Source: Flagellimonas marinaquae
GTDB taxonomy: Bacteria; Bacteroidota; Bacteroidia; Flavobacteriales; Flavobacteriaceae
Direction of reading: 5' to 3'
DNA length: 64,000 bases
Assembly: GCF_023716465.1 (NCBI RefSeq)
Contig: NZ_CP092415.1
Coordinates: forward strand, 1,403,501-1,467,500
Shown here: piece after piece, positions 1 through 9,013 of the stretch
How the letters are laid out: the number at the start of each line of letters is the position of its first letter
Numbering within the stretch: the first letter of the stretch is position 1
Made by a program: the position numbers and the translations under genes
The notes under the pieces: generated by a model
Database searches by the model: none
The model's input: only the letters and a program-made list of their open reading frames with translations
Told to the model about the DNA's origin: nothing

Positions 1-2
1 CT

Positions 3-638
3 AAAGAAATGAACGGATGTCCTGACTCTGACGGTGACGGTGTAGCCGATAAAGATGATGCTTGTCCAAGCACTCCTGGTCTTCCTGCACTAGCTGGTTG
101 TCCTGATGCTGACGGTGACGGTATCGCTGACAAAGACGATAAGTGTCCTAACGAAGCTGGTCCTGCTGCAAACGATGGATGCCCTTGGCCTGATACTGAT
201 GGAGATGGAGTTCTTGACAAAGATGATCAGTGTCCAGAAATCGCCGGTACTGTTGCTAACAACGGTTGCCCAGAAGTAACTGAAGAAGTACAAAAGCAGT
301 TGAACGACTACGCTAGAACTATCTTGTTCGATACTGGTAAATCTTCTATCAAAGCAGAATCAACTTCTGTAATGGTTGACATTATCCAAATCTTGAACGA
401 GTATCCTAACGCTAAGTTTACTGTAGAAGGTCACACTGACAGCGTTGGTAGAGAATCTACTAACCAGAGCCTATCTGAAAAAAGAGCTAACTCTGTTAGA
501 GATTTCTTGATCGACAAAGGTATCGCTGCTGATAGATTGACTGCCATCGGTTACGGTGAAGCTAAGCCAATCGCTACCAACAACACAAGAGCTGGTAGAG
601 CACAAAACAGACGAGTTGAAATCAACTTGGTAAAATAA
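3..638 (+). CDS. OmpA family outer-membrane protein, C-terminal part
   Basis: The reading frame is already open at the left edge, so the N-terminal part (normally a signal peptide and beta-barrel) is missing. What remains is a run of acidic calcium-binding thrombospondin type-3 repeats ([36 protein letters not shown] units), followed from about residue 95 by an OmpA-like peptidoglycan-binding domain with the typical GHTDSVG and RAxxVRDFL motifs and a closing NRRVEI. Such proteins tie the outer membrane to peptidoglycan. A strong terminator follows, so this is the last gene of its unit. Family call is secure; exact role is not. Confidence 0.93.
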   Translation, partial: KEMNGCPDSDGDGVADKDDACPSTPGLPALAGCPDADGDGIADKDDKCPNEAGPAANDGCPWPDTDGDGVLDKDDQCPEIAGTVANNGCPEVTEEVQKQLNDYARTILFDTGKSSIKAESTSVMVDIIQILNEYPNAKFTVEGHTDSVGRESTNQSLSEKRANSVRDFLIDKGIAADRLTAIGYGEAKPIATNNTRAGRAQNRRVEINLVK

Positions 639-663
639 TCAGAAACAAAGTTTTCTAGAAAAA

Positions 664-690
664 GGCTCCGCAAATGCGGGGCCTTTTTTA
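664..690 (+). terminator. Rho-independent terminator after the OmpA gene
   Basis: An 8-bp GC-rich stem (GGCTCCGC / GCGGGGCC, one G-U pair) with an AAAT loop is followed directly by seven T. It lies 26 bases after the OmpA stop and before the next gene. Confidence 0.9.
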
Positions 691-700
691 TTTTTAGTCC

Positions 701-3433
701 ATGCAACAAACATTCCTTGAATACGTACTGGACGACCTCCAAAACAAACAGTTGAATTTTATAAACTGTACTTTTGTATTGCCCAGTAAACGATCCGGCA
801 CTTTCCTAAAAAAACATATATCCAACCGTCTCGAAAAAAACATTTTTAGCCCAGAAATAATCTCCATTCAAGAATTTATAGGAGGGCTATGCGATCTAAA
901 ACAAGCTTCCAATATTGACTTATTGCTGTTGCTGTTCGAGGTATACAAATCCTCGAACATAGAAGATTCCGATGATTTTGCAGCCTTTATAAACTGGGGA
1001 CAGACCCTCTTACAAGATTTTAACGAAATTGATGGTTACCTAATTCCCGCTTCGGATATACTCAACTATCTATCCGCCATCAAAGAAATTAACCATTGGT
1101 CCACAAGTAAGGATAAATCAGAGCTCATCGAGAACTATCTACAGCTGTGGAAAAACCTCGAAACCATTTACAATACTTTCTACACCGCCTTGTTAGAACA
1201 AAAAAAAGGTTACCAAGGCCTTATCCAAAGAGAAGCCGTAAAAGCCCTAAAAAACGAAAGCAATCGAAAAATCAGGTCCAACCCGATTATATTTATTGGC
1301 TTTAATGCCTTAAATGCCGCCGAATCAACTATCATTGAACATTGTCTAGCTCAAGAGAATGCCCATATTTATTGGGATATAGACGCCTACTTTTTAAACG
1401 ACAATATACACGACGCCGGATTGTTCATCCGGAACTATCAAAATAATTGGCCGTACTACAAACACGGTCAAAAAATAGATTCTCAGAATAATTTTCTCAA
1501 ACCTAAAAATATTAACATAACCGGGGTTCCCAAAAACATATCCCAGACCAAATATGTGGGCCAGTTATTAAAAAAGTTAGGGGAAACAAAGGAAATAGAC
1601 CTTACCAAAACTGCATTGGTACTTGCGGACGAAACTTTACTAAACCCTATGCTCAATGCTGTTCCCAGTAGCATCCCAGAGGTAAACATCACCATGGGGA
1701 TGCCTTTGGACAAAACAGTTTTGTATTCCTTTTTTATAAGCTATTTGGAATTACATCTAAATGTTTCCGACCAAGGATGGTTTTTTAAACGTGTCTTGGA
1801 ATTGCTCTCCAATCCGTACACACTTACCCTATCCGGTGAAGACCAAGGCAACTTTGCTCAAAATCTATCCAAAGATATTAAAGAAGGTAACCTACTCTAT
1901 ATAAACAAGGAAGCACTTTTAAAATATCCCAAGGCAGAAGATTTATTGACCCTTATTTTTCATTCAGGAAAAATATCGCCGATGGATTGGATAAACAATT
2001 GTCTAGGGCTCATTGAGCGGTTAAAAAACATTTATCAAAACGAGAAAAATGCATTAGAACTGGAATACTTGTACAGATTCTATACTCTTTTCAATCAATT
2101 GGGACAATATTTGGACCAAGTGGATTTTGTGGGAGAACTCAGGTCCATTAAAAATCTTTTCAAGCAATTGGCCAATATGGAATCCTTGGATTTTATCGGT
2201 CAACCTTTAACTGGGTTTCAGATTATGGGAATGTTGGAAAGCAGAAACTTGGATTTTGACATTGTCATTATCACCTCTGTGAACGAAGGGATTCTTCCCT
2301 CGGGAAAGTCAAACAATTCCTTTATACCCTTTGATGTAAAACGTGATTATGGCCTGCCCACTTACAAGGAAAAAGATGCCATTTATGTTTATCACTTTTA
2401 CCGTTTGATACAACGCGCCAAGAATATTTACATTACCTACAATACAGAACCCGATGTGTTGGAAGGTGGAGAAAAAAGCCGATTGATTTCCCAATTATTG
2501 ACCGATAAAAATCTTATACCGCACATTGCCCATACTATTGCCACCCCAAAAATATCCATTGAGGCAAAGCCACTGATCCAAATGGAAAAGGACAGCCGTT
2601 TCATGGATGATCTTATGGCATTTACAGAAAAAGGCTTTTCACCCACTTCGCTTACCAATTACATTCGAAATCCAATCGATTTTTATACCAGAAACATTCT
2701 TAAGATCAATGATTTGGATGAAGTGGAAGAAAATATTGCGGCCAACACTTTTGGAACCATTATTCACGATAGCCTAGAGCAGCTATACAAACCGCTCATT
2801 AATCAATTTTTGACCGAAGAACATATTAAATCCTTAAAAGAGAAAGTGCCTGAAGTGGTGCAACATCATTTCACCCAAAACCTCTCTGGGGTCGATGTTT
2901 CCAAAGGAAAGTTTCTATTGGTGTACAATGTTATCCTCAAGTATCTGCAAAATTTCTTGGACGATGAGCTACGTCAACTTAAACGGCACGAAATCAAAAT
3001 ATTGGCACTCGAGGAACGTTACGAAGAAATAATTACAGTTCCCGGGGTCGGTTTTCCCATCACCCTAAAGGGAACATTGGACCGTGTAGATCAGTTTGAT
3101 GGAACCGTGCGCATTATCGACTACAAAACCGGTAAAGTAGAGCCAAAAAATGTAAAAGTCACAGATTGGAACGAACTGATCACGGATTACGACAAGAGCA
3201 AAGCGTTCCAATTGCTATGCTATGCTTATCTGTTTTCCAAAAAACACAATATTGGCGAAGTACAGGCCGGCATTATATCCTTTAAGCACTTGGGCAAAGG
3301 CCTGTTTCCGTTTTCAGAGGAGAAGAATACCCGAATACATTCGGATACTCTTGCAACCTTTGAAAAATACTTGTTCTTACTTATACAGGAAATATGCAAC
3401 CCTACTATTCCCCTGATCGAAAAGGCGGTCTAA
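701..3433 (+). CDS. PD-(D/E)XK nuclease family protein, AddB-like (inactive helicase plus RecB-type nuclease)
   Basis: A 910-residue protein with the organization of AddB-type subunits: a long N-terminal superfamily-I helicase-like region and a C-terminal RecB-family nuclease domain. Nuclease residues are visible: a histidine near 689 (TIIHDSLEQLY), D794 (GTLDRVD) and the D807-Y-K809-T-G-K core. The four iron-sulfur cysteines of Bacillus AddB are not seen; the equivalent stretch reads NYIRNPIDFY. A role in double-strand break end resection is inferred from the family. No AddA/UvrD-type partner helicase lies beside it in this window. Its stop codon abuts that of the convergent SDR gene with no spacing. 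Confidence 0.85.
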   Translation: MQQTFLEYVLDDLQNKQLNFINCTFVLPSKRSGTFLKKHISNRLEKNIFSPEIISIQEFIGGLCDLKQASNIDLLLLLFEVYKSSNIEDSDDFAAFINWGQTLLQDFNEIDGYLIPASDILNYLSAIKEINHWSTSKDKSELIENYLQLWKNLETIYNTFYTALLEQKKGYQGLIQREAVKALKNESNRKIRSNPIIFIGFNALNAAESTIIEHCLAQENAHIYWDIDAYFLNDNIHDAGLFIRNYQNNWPYYKHGQKIDSQNNFLKPKNINITGVPKNISQTKYVGQLLKKLGETKEIDLTKTALVLADETLLNPMLNAVPSSIPEVNITMGMPLDKTVLYSFFISYLELHLNVSDQGWFFKRVLELLSNPYTLTLSGEDQGNFAQNLSKDIKEGNLLYINKEALLKYPKAEDLLTLIFHSGKISPMDWINNCLGLIERLKNIYQNEKNALELEYLYRFYTLFNQLGQYLDQVDFVGELRSIKNLFKQLANMESLDFIGQPLTGFQIMGMLESRNLDFDIVIITSVNEGILPSGKSNNSFIPFDVKRDYGLPTYKEKDAIYVYHFYRLIQRAKNIYITYNTEPDVLEGGEKSRLISQLLTDKNLIPHIAHTIATPKISIEAKPLIQMEKDSRFMDDLMAFTEKGFSPTSLTNYIRNPIDFYTRNILKINDLDEVEENIAANTFGTIIHDSLEQLYKPLINQFLTEEHIKSLKEKVPEVVQHHFTQNLSGVDVSKGKFLLVYNVILKYLQNFLDDELRQLKRHEIKILALEERYEEIITVPGVGFPITLKGTLDRVDQFDGTVRIIDYKTGKVEPKNVKVTDWNELITDYDKSKAFQLLCYAYLFSKKHNIGEVQAGIISFKHLGKGLFPFSEEKNTRIHSDTLATFEKYLFLLIQEICNPTIPLIEKAV

Positions 3434-4144
3434 TTATTTTAAATCGGGACGCGTGGGGCGTACTTCTATTTTACTGGGCAAGGTACGTGGATGCATGGTC
3501 AACAAATCAACGACCAATTTCCCGATATCCTCTGGCTGTATCTTCCACGCATCTTTATCCGATGGGTCGTTGTTGTTAAAATTACTGGACACCGATCCCG
3601 GCATAATCGTGGTGACCTTTATATTGTATTGTCTTAAATCGAGCATTGCGGCCTGGGTAAATCCTACCACGCCAAATTTTGTGGCATTGTAGCCCGCTGC
3701 GGTGGCAAAAAAGTTGGTCCCCGCCAAGCTTGCCAAGGTCATATAATACCCTTCCGATGTTTTTAAAGCCTCTACGGATGCTTTTAAGGTGTAGTACACC
3801 CCGTTCAGGTTAGTATTTATCATCTGATGCCATTTATCGTCCTCCAATTCATCGATTGGTGCAAAATGACCCACTCCTGCGTTCGCCATAACCACATCCA
3901 ACTGCCCCCATGTATCGAGGACAGCGGCAACGGCCTTTTTCTCATCGCCCAATTTGGAAACATCGGATACCAAGCCCAATACCCTATCCGGTTTATTCAG
4001 CCTTTTTACAGCTTCATCGGCACTTTCTTGACTTCGTCCACTAATCGCTACTTTCATGCCCTGCTCCAACAAGCTTTCGGCAATCCCATATCCTATACCC
4101 TTGGTTCCTCCAGTAATGTACGCTACTTTTCCTTCTAATTTCAT
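3434..4144 (-). CDS. SDR family NAD(P)-dependent oxidoreductase
   Basis: A 236-residue classical short-chain dehydrogenase. It has the cofactor motif TGGTKGIG (residues 11-18), NAG at 88-90, a catalytic serine in TLAS (about 139) and the catalytic pair Y152-xxx-K156 (YNATK). Length and motifs are normal for a cytoplasmic oxidoreductase acting on an alcohol or ketone; the substrate cannot be read from sequence. It stands alone and converges on the nuclease gene with zero intergenic bases, so neither gene has room for a private terminator. Confidence 0.9.
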   Translation of the reverse strand: MKLEGKVAYITGGTKGIGYGIAESLLEQGMKVAISGRSQESADEAVKRLNKPDRVLGLVSDVSKLGDEKKAVAAVLDTWGQLDVVMANAGVGHFAPIDELEDDKWHQMINTNLNGVYYTLKASVEALKTSEGYYMTLASLAGTNFFATAAGYNATKFGVVGFTQAAMLDLRQYNIKVTTIMPGSVSSNFNNNDPSDKDAWKIQPEDIGKLVVDLLTMHPRTLPSKIEVRPTRPDLK

Positions 4145-4301
4145 GTTGATTTTGTTTTGAAGTAAAGTTCAAAAAAGCATGGGCCAAATACAAAAAACAG
4201 ATATTAAAAGGTTGATAAAGTTTGTTGCAGGAAAGGAGGACACGCTAAACCATGGTATAAAATATGGTACATTTACGGTTATTGATATGATTAATTAAGC
4301 C

Positions 4302-5246
4302 ATGGCAAAAAGTAGATTGATAATTTTACTGGTACTTTGTTTGAACCAGGCAATCGCACAAGATCAAAACGACATTACGCAATTTAACAGCGCACTGAAC
4401 AAATTCCTAAATGTTCGTGATTTATGTATTTCAGAAAATGGTAGCGAAGCATTTTTTACTATTCAGAGCCCATTGCAAGATATTTCCCAAATCGCCTTTA
4501 TCCAAAAAAAGGGAAACGAATGGACAGAGCCCGAACTGATGTCTTTTTCGAGTTCTTATATGGATTTGGAACCGTTTTTGTCTCACGATGGAAAACGATT
4601 ATTCTTTGTTTCCAATAGACCATTGGACGACTTGAGCAAAGAAAAAAAAGATTTTGACATCTGGTATGTGGAACGAGGTGGTTCTGACCAAGAATGGTCC
4701 ATGCCCAAAAACATTGGCGCTCCCATAAATTCGGGCCTAAATGAATTTTATCCATCATTAAGTAAAAACAACAACCTATACTTTACCTTGGAGTCGCCGA
4801 ACGGACTTGGAAAAGATGATATTTACTTCTCACGTTGGGAAAATGGTTCTTATTCAACACCACAACTATTGGATAAAAACATTAATACTCCCGGGTATGA
4901 ATTCAATGCCTTTATTTCCAAAGAAGAGGACTTTATTCTTTTTTCCCGATATAACGAAGAGGATGGTCTAGGTAGTGGGGATATCTATATTTCCGTAAAA
5001 GATGATCGGGGAAACTGGGAAAAAGCGAGAAATGTTGGAGCTCCGATCAATACCAAATACATGGAATATTGCCCGTTCTATCACGAAGGAGACCAAACGC
5101 TCTATTTTACTAGTCGTCGCAACGAACTATCCCCCAAGTTATTCAACTCTGTATCGGAATTTCAAAAATACATGTACGAAAGCAATAATGGATTGAGTAA
5201 AATCTATATGACCCAATTAAAAATCAAGGGCATCACTAAAGAGTAG
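4302..5246 (+). CDS. Exported PD40 (TolB-like beta-propeller) repeat protein
   Basis: A 314-residue protein with a signal peptide (MAKSRLIILLVLCLNQAIAQ) and repeated PD40-type blades. These show the recurring pattern 'sHDGKRLFFVSNRP', 'SLSKNNNLYFTLESP', 'SKEEDFILFSRY' and 'HEGDQTLYFTSRR'. Bacteroidota carry many such secreted or periplasmic propeller proteins; no enzymatic domain is present. The ATG follows about 157 bases of noncoding DNA. Function unknown beyond a probable protein- or ligand-binding scaffold outside the cytoplasm. Confidence 0.8.
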   Translation: MAKSRLIILLVLCLNQAIAQDQNDITQFNSALNKFLNVRDLCISENGSEAFFTIQSPLQDISQIAFIQKKGNEWTEPELMSFSSSYMDLEPFLSHDGKRLFFVSNRPLDDLSKEKKDFDIWYVERGGSDQEWSMPKNIGAPINSGLNEFYPSLSKNNNLYFTLESPNGLGKDDIYFSRWENGSYSTPQLLDKNINTPGYEFNAFISKEEDFILFSRYNEEDGLGSGDIYISVKDDRGNWEKARNVGAPINTKYMEYCPFYHEGDQTLYFTSRRNELSPKLFNSVSEFQKYMYESNNGLSKIYMTQLKIKGITKE

Positions 5247-5292
5247 AAGCATCATTAAGCAAATTGAAAACCATACCGTTCCTCATATTACG

Positions 5293-6114
5293 GTGCCCCA
5301 ACGGCTACAGGAGTATGGTGTGGGAATTTTTAAAGCTTTGCCCACCAAATCGGCACTTAAAAAGGCTTTAAAGAAAAGATATATAACGGTAAATGGAATA
5401 CATGCCACCACCGCGACCATAATTTCTGGTGGAGAACACATTGTTTTATCCATTCCTCAAAAAAATATACCCAAAAGGCAACTTATACTTCCCCTTAAAG
5501 TATTGTTTGAGGATGACCATCTGGCCGCTATACACAAACCTGCTGGCATTGAAGTGAGCGGCAACAAGTTCAGGACCATCGCCAATGCTTTGCCGCAGAA
5601 CCTACAACCCAGTTCGCTATCAGATGCTGTAACTCCCCAACCTGTCCACCGTTTGGATTATGCCACCACGGGTATTGTTTTGGTGGGCAAAACGAGCACT
5701 AGCATCCGTGCTTTAAACAAACTGTTTGAGGATAAGCTAATTTGCAAAACCTATTATGCCGTTACCATTGGAAAGATGAGATCCAATGGAGCAGTTACCA
5801 CGGAGATAGATGGAAAACCCTCCCGATCGGATTATAATGTAATGAAATCCGTGCCCTCGGAACGTTTCGGTACATTGAATTTAGTAGAATTAAGTCCCAA
5901 AACGGGCAGAAGGCATCAATTGCGAAAACATCTTCACGGTTTGGGGCATCCTATTCTGGGAGACAAAGATTACGCGATAGAGGGGTTGGTTTTAAAAGGG
6001 AAGGGCCTGTACCTGCACGCACACACTTTGGAGTTTGAGCATCCGTTTACTAAAAAAACCATCAAAATAACAAATGTGCTGCCTGAAAAGTTTGGGATGA
6101 TTTTCCTTCTCTAA
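5293..6114 (+). CDS. RluA family RNA pseudouridine synthase
   Basis: The protein has an S4-like N-terminal region (YITVNG) and the catalytic HRLD motif with D122 of this start (PVHRLDYATTG), then the usual RHQLRKHLHGLGHPILGD block. It isomerizes specific uridines in rRNA or tRNA. The only standard start codon is GTG at 5293, but the codons just before it (reading IENHTVPHIT) resemble the N-terminus of relatives. The true start may therefore be a rare ATT/ATC codon within 5251-5265, close to the stop of the preceding gene. The ancestral terminator follows, then the left edge of the genomic island. Confidence 0.87.
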   Translation: MPQRLQEYGVGIFKALPTKSALKKALKKRYITVNGIHATTATIISGGEHIVLSIPQKNIPKRQLILPLKVLFEDDHLAAIHKPAGIEVSGNKFRTIANALPQNLQPSSLSDAVTPQPVHRLDYATTGIVLVGKTSTSIRALNKLFEDKLICKTYYAVTIGKMRSNGAVTTEIDGKPSRSDYNVMKSVPSERFGTLNLVELSPKTGRRHQLRKHLHGLGHPILGDKDYAIEGLVLKGKGLYLHAHTLEFEHPFTKKTIKITNVLPEKFGMIFLL

Positions 6115-6118
6115 ATAA

Positions 6119-6144
6119 AAAAGCACCCTGTTTGAGGTGCTTTT
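6119..6144. terminator. Bidirectional terminator between the pseudouridine synthase and the ancestral tRNA-Ala site
   Basis: The stem AAAAGCACC / GGTGCTTTT has an 8-base loop and A/T tracts on both sides, so it can work on either strand. Before the island inserted it would have served both the pseudouridine synthase (+) and the tRNA-Ala gene (-). Confidence 0.8.
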
Positions 6145-6153
6145 ACATTTTTG

Positions 6154-6196
6154 GTGGAGAATACCGGATTCGAACCGGTGGCCTCTTGCCTGCCAG
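6154..6196. repeat. attL: 43-bp tRNA-Ala 3'-end fragment
   Basis: Identical over 43 bases to 28941-28983. It carries the T-arm and acceptor 3' half of tRNA-Ala in minus orientation and stops in the anticodon loop. Beyond 6196 a one-base shift and then loss of similarity show that the rest of the tRNA is absent, so this copy is not a functional tRNA. Confidence 0.94.
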
Positions 6197-6301
6197 CAAG
6201 AGGATTACCATATCAATCCAATACAAATAAATACATAATAATTTGTTTTTCAATATTTTATATAATTTCGTATTCATTTAATTTCAAATAAAATCACCCA
6301 T

Positions 6302-6324
6302 TTGCGTGCAAATTGCGTGCAAAT
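6302..6324. repeat. Left copy of the 23-bp island-end repeat (two TTGCGTGCAAA units)
   Basis: Two tandem 11-mers TTGCGTGCAAA, each nearly palindromic (TTGC-GT-GCAA), plus one trailing T. The same 23 bases recur in the same orientation at 28870-28892 near the other end. Placement 106 bp inside attL and directly upstream of the integrase gene suggests arm-type binding sites for the recombinase, possibly with autoregulation. Confidence 0.8.
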
Positions 6325-6330
6325 TTTTTT

Positions 6331-6338
6331 TACCTTTG
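6331..6338 (+). promoter_or_regulatory. Possible -7 element of the integrase promoter
   Basis: TACCTTTG fits the Bacteroidota -7 consensus TAnnTTTG and lies only six bases before the integrase ATG, which would make the message nearly leaderless. No clear -33 TTTG is at the expected spacing; that position is occupied by the 11-mer repeats. Tentative. Confidence 0.4.
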
Positions 6339-6344
6339 ATTAGG

Positions 6345-7562
6345 ATGAATACTAATATAAAACTTTCTTTAGATACGCGTAGGAAGAAAAAAGATGACTC
6401 CTATCCTATTATTTTACGGTTAACCCATTTTCGAAAAACAACTTCCATAAGCTTAGGTCAATCAATAAAAAAGGAATTTTGGGATAATAAAAACGAGAAA
6501 GTTAAAAGAGCATTCAAAGGAACTTCATCAGTTAGTAAACTAAATAATCAACTCTTAAAAGAAAAGACCAGAGCGGTCGACATAATTAATGACCTGAACG
6601 AAAAGGACGAGCTTAACTTTTTATCCATTTTGCAGCTTAAGAAGAAGATTGTAAAAACCGCATCATTGGATTCATTTTTTAAGTTTAGCGAGGATATTGT
6701 CGATGAGTTAAAAGCAGCTGAACGTTATGGTAATGCAAACACATACTACGCGGTAATTAAGGTATTGGAGAAATTCGTTGATGGAAATGATATCAAATTC
6801 AACGAAATCAATTATGATTTTCTCAAAAGATTTGAGAACTGGCACTTTTCCAAAGGTAATTCTGTTAACAGCCTATCGACGTATATGAGAACAATCAAAG
6901 CGGTCTTTAACAAGGCCATTAAGTCTGATGTTGTTTCCAGAGATGCTTATCCTTTTACACATTATAAGATTAAAACTACTCCTACAGAAAAAAGAGCGCT
7001 TGACATTAAAAGCATCAAATCAATTATGCTTTTAAAACTGGAAGAAACGGATAGTCTGTTTCACTATAGAAATTACTTCCTTGCCTCTTATATGCTTTAT
7101 GGTATTTCCTTTATGGACTTGGCTTTTTTAAGGGTTCAAAATATCATTGACAACCGAATTAAATTCCAAAGAAAAAAAACGTCAAAGCCTTATGATATTA
7201 ACATCACGCCTCAGTTAAAGGAAATCCTCTCGTTTTATCTTAAGGATAAAGAGAGGTCTGAATTTATATTTCCAATCATTAAAAGAGCCACATTTGAACT
7301 TCAATATAAAGACGTCTTATGGGCACGAAAGAGATATAATAAAGGGCTTAAAGAAATTGCAAAAAAATGCAAGATAGAGCAGCGGTTGACCTCATATGTA
7401 TCTCGTCATAGTTTTGCAACCCAAGCTATGCTGCAGGACGTTCCCTTACAAGCTATTTCTTCCATGCTTGGCCATAATCGACTATCAACTACTCAAATAT
7501 ATCTGAAGTCCTTGCCGAATAATATACTAGACAATTATAATCAGAAATTGGTTAAACTGTAG
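6345..7562 (+). CDS. Tyrosine-type site-specific integrase of the island
   Basis: A 405-residue tyrosine recombinase. The N-terminal arm-binding region (about 1-60, TNIKLSLDTRRKKK) is followed by a SAM-like core-binding domain (about 105-200) and a catalytic domain. In the catalytic domain I see the lysine region RKKTSK (276-281), box II YVSRHSFAT with R354, GH with H377 and the nucleophile Y386 (TTQIYL). Box I, where an arginine is expected, reads LYGISFMDL (251-259) with no arginine. The ATG at 6345 begins the conserved arm domain; an upstream in-frame GTG (6306) lies inside the repeat and is unlikely. It should catalyze insertion and excision at the tRNA-Ala att sites. Confidence 0.92.
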   Translation: MNTNIKLSLDTRRKKKDDSYPIILRLTHFRKTTSISLGQSIKKEFWDNKNEKVKRAFKGTSSVSKLNNQLLKEKTRAVDIINDLNEKDELNFLSILQLKKKIVKTASLDSFFKFSEDIVDELKAAERYGNANTYYAVIKVLEKFVDGNDIKFNEINYDFLKRFENWHFSKGNSVNSLSTYMRTIKAVFNKAIKSDVVSRDAYPFTHYKIKTTPTEKRALDIKSIKSIMLLKLEETDSLFHYRNYFLASYMLYGISFMDLAFLRVQNIIDNRIKFQRKKTSKPYDINITPQLKEILSFYLKDKERSEFIFPIIKRATFELQYKDVLWARKRYNKGLKEIAKKCKIEQRLTSYVSRHSFATQAMLQDVPLQAISSMLGHNRLSTTQIYLKSLPNNILDNYNQKLVKL

Positions 7563-7618
7563 CCTTATCCCTTCCTAGTCCCAAATCCTTACTCACAACT
7601 TCAGCGCATGGATCCTGG

Positions 7619-7664
7619 CCTATTTTTGTAGCGTTTGGGAAGATAAGCGTTGAACAAAAATAGG
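7619..7664. repeat. Inverted repeat between convergent integrase and mobilization genes
   Basis: Ten-base arms CCTATTTTTG (7619-7628) and CAAAAATAGG (7655-7664) are separated by 26 bases. The site lies in the 115-bp gap between the ends of two convergent genes. It may be a two-way terminator; it could also be part of a transfer origin. Nothing decides between these. Confidence 0.45.
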
Positions 7665-7677
7665 ATAGGGCGCTGTC

Positions 7678-8133
7678 CTACTTTTGGCCATTATCCTCCA
7701 ACCATTTTTGGTATAGTACCTTTGCCTCTGGGTTTTCTTTAAAGAATGTCCCGTAGTGTTCAATGGTATCATGCTGACCTTTTAAATAAGCAGCCTCTTC
7801 CTTCTTGGCTATCCTTGATACCTGATGGATTGAAAAACCAAGGACCAAAAGGACCGCGACCAACAACCCCCAAGCAAGTTTTGTGGCCCAACTGGGCAAT
7901 AGAATGGATCGCTCTACTTTATGAAGAATCCTTTGCATCAATCTTTGTTGTTCCTCAATATTGTCTTTTTGGTTGTTGCCGTACTCCTTTAGAAGATTAT
8001 TTAACTCAGTGGTGTCAGGCCTTAATGGAAGGTTTTTCAAATTTTCATGTGCCTTTTCCAATCGGCCGATGCTCTTCTCAAAGCCGTTGATTTCCTCAGT
8101 CAACAGTTCCGCTATTTCATCCAGCTTTGCCAT
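7678..8133 (-). CDS. Membrane-anchored coiled-coil protein of the mobilization block
   Basis: A 151-residue protein. Residues about 1-80 are charged and helix/coiled-coil-like (GFEKSIGRLEKAHENLKNL), one transmembrane segment lies at about 86-105 (LAWGLLVAVLLVLGFSI), and a short charged tail follows. It starts 10 bases after the relaxase stop, so the two are probably co-transcribed. Small membrane proteins of this kind often accompany relaxases in Bacteroidota mobile elements. A role in docking the relaxosome is inference; I recognize no enzymatic motif. Confidence 0.72.
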   Translation of the reverse strand: MAKLDEIAELLTEEINGFEKSIGRLEKAHENLKNLPLRPDTTELNNLLKEYGNNQKDNIEEQQRLMQRILHKVERSILLPSWATKLAWGLLVAVLLVLGFSIHQVSRIAKKEEAAYLKGQHDTIEHYGTFFKENPEAKVLYQKWLEDNGQK

Positions 8134-8143
8134 GTTGTTGTAT

Positions 8144-9013
8144 TTAGATTCCTATTCCAGTGTCCCTGACCACTTTTATGGCCAATTTTATGGTTTTCTT
8201 TATGATGGTCTGAGTCAAACTTGTCGGGATATTCACTGTCCTGCCCAAAAGCTGCATGCTCTTGTCCTTGGCGATTCGTTGTGCCATGTTCCTTTCAAAG
8301 TTCATTTGACGGGCAATCCGGCCCATGGACATGGACCGGTGCACCTCGCTTCCCTTGAGATTGGTTCCCTTATGCTCAAAACGGAAACCCTGCAATTGGT
8401 TCTGCCTGTTAATGCTCGGGATGACCTTTACATTGTTCTGCTCCATGGACTTGATGTACTGGTCAAAGTCCCTTGGCCGCTCCCTGGCCATGACCTTTTC
8501 ATGGATCTTCTGTATTTCAGAGCGGACATGTTGCATCCGGTAGAGTTTTTCCTGCTGTACCTCCCTTACCGTGGTCAGGTCCATTTGTTTGGCCACCCGC
8601 TCCGCTACTTGTTGGCTACGCTTCCCGATAAAACTGTCGTTATAGGCCTTCCCCTGAAAGTTTATCCGGTTGGCATACAGGTGGACATGCACATGTTCCT
8701 TGTCCCTATGGACAAAGGCAACGGCCTGATGCTGCTTGAGGTTCATTTCCTTAAGGAACCTTTCGGTCATTTCCTTGAGCTGTTCCCTTTCCAGTTTCCT
8801 CCCGTCCTCAATGGTGGGACTCAGCACAAAGCTCAGCGTGTTCTTCCGGCACAGTTCGTTCTGCTCTTGGATGACCTTGAACTCCTCGGTAATCTCCCGA
8901 GGGGTCTCCCCGGCCAGATATTGGCTGTGGACAATCTCCGATCCTTTCTCCTGGTTCATCCCATAGCTCATCGAGGCTGCAGTGTGCGATATGGATTTGC
9001 CCATGCCAATCAT
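8144..9013 (-). CDS. Relaxase/mobilization nuclease (MOBP-like)
   Basis: A 289-residue relaxase. The three-histidine metal motif is clear (H107-V-H109-V-H111-L-Y, within DKEHVHVHLYANR), and a candidate DNA-nicking tyrosine is Y17 (AASMSYGMN). The rest is basic and helical. It would nick the island's transfer origin and pilot the strand through a helper conjugation system. Its first four bases overlap the end of the mobC-like gene (ATGA), showing translational coupling. Length is short compared with plasmid relaxases but normal for small mobilizable elements. Confidence 0.88.
   Translation of the reverse strand: MIGMGKSISHTAASMSYGMNQEKGSEIVHSQYLAGETPREITEEFKVIQEQNELCRKNTLSFVLSPTIEDGRKLEREQLKEMTERFLKEMNLKQHQAVAFVHRDKEHVHVHLYANRINFQGKAYNDSFIGKRSQQVAERVAKQMDLTTVREVQQEKLYRMQHVRSEIQKIHEKVMARERPRDFDQYIKSMEQNNVKVIPSINRQNQLQGFRFEHKGTNLKGSEVHRSMSMGRIARQMNFERNMAQRIAKDKSMQLLGRTVNIPTSLTQTIIKKTIKLAIKVVRDTGIGI

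Noticed and set aside
4250..4300. Similarity of the region before the PD40 gene (TACATTTACGGTTATTGATA) to the cargo motif
   Set aside because: The first box GATGAYATTY is missing and the site is outside the island.
6306..6344. GTG start for the integrase at 6306
   Set aside because: It lies inside the 23-bp repeat and before the likely promoter; ATG 6345 begins the conserved arm-binding domain.
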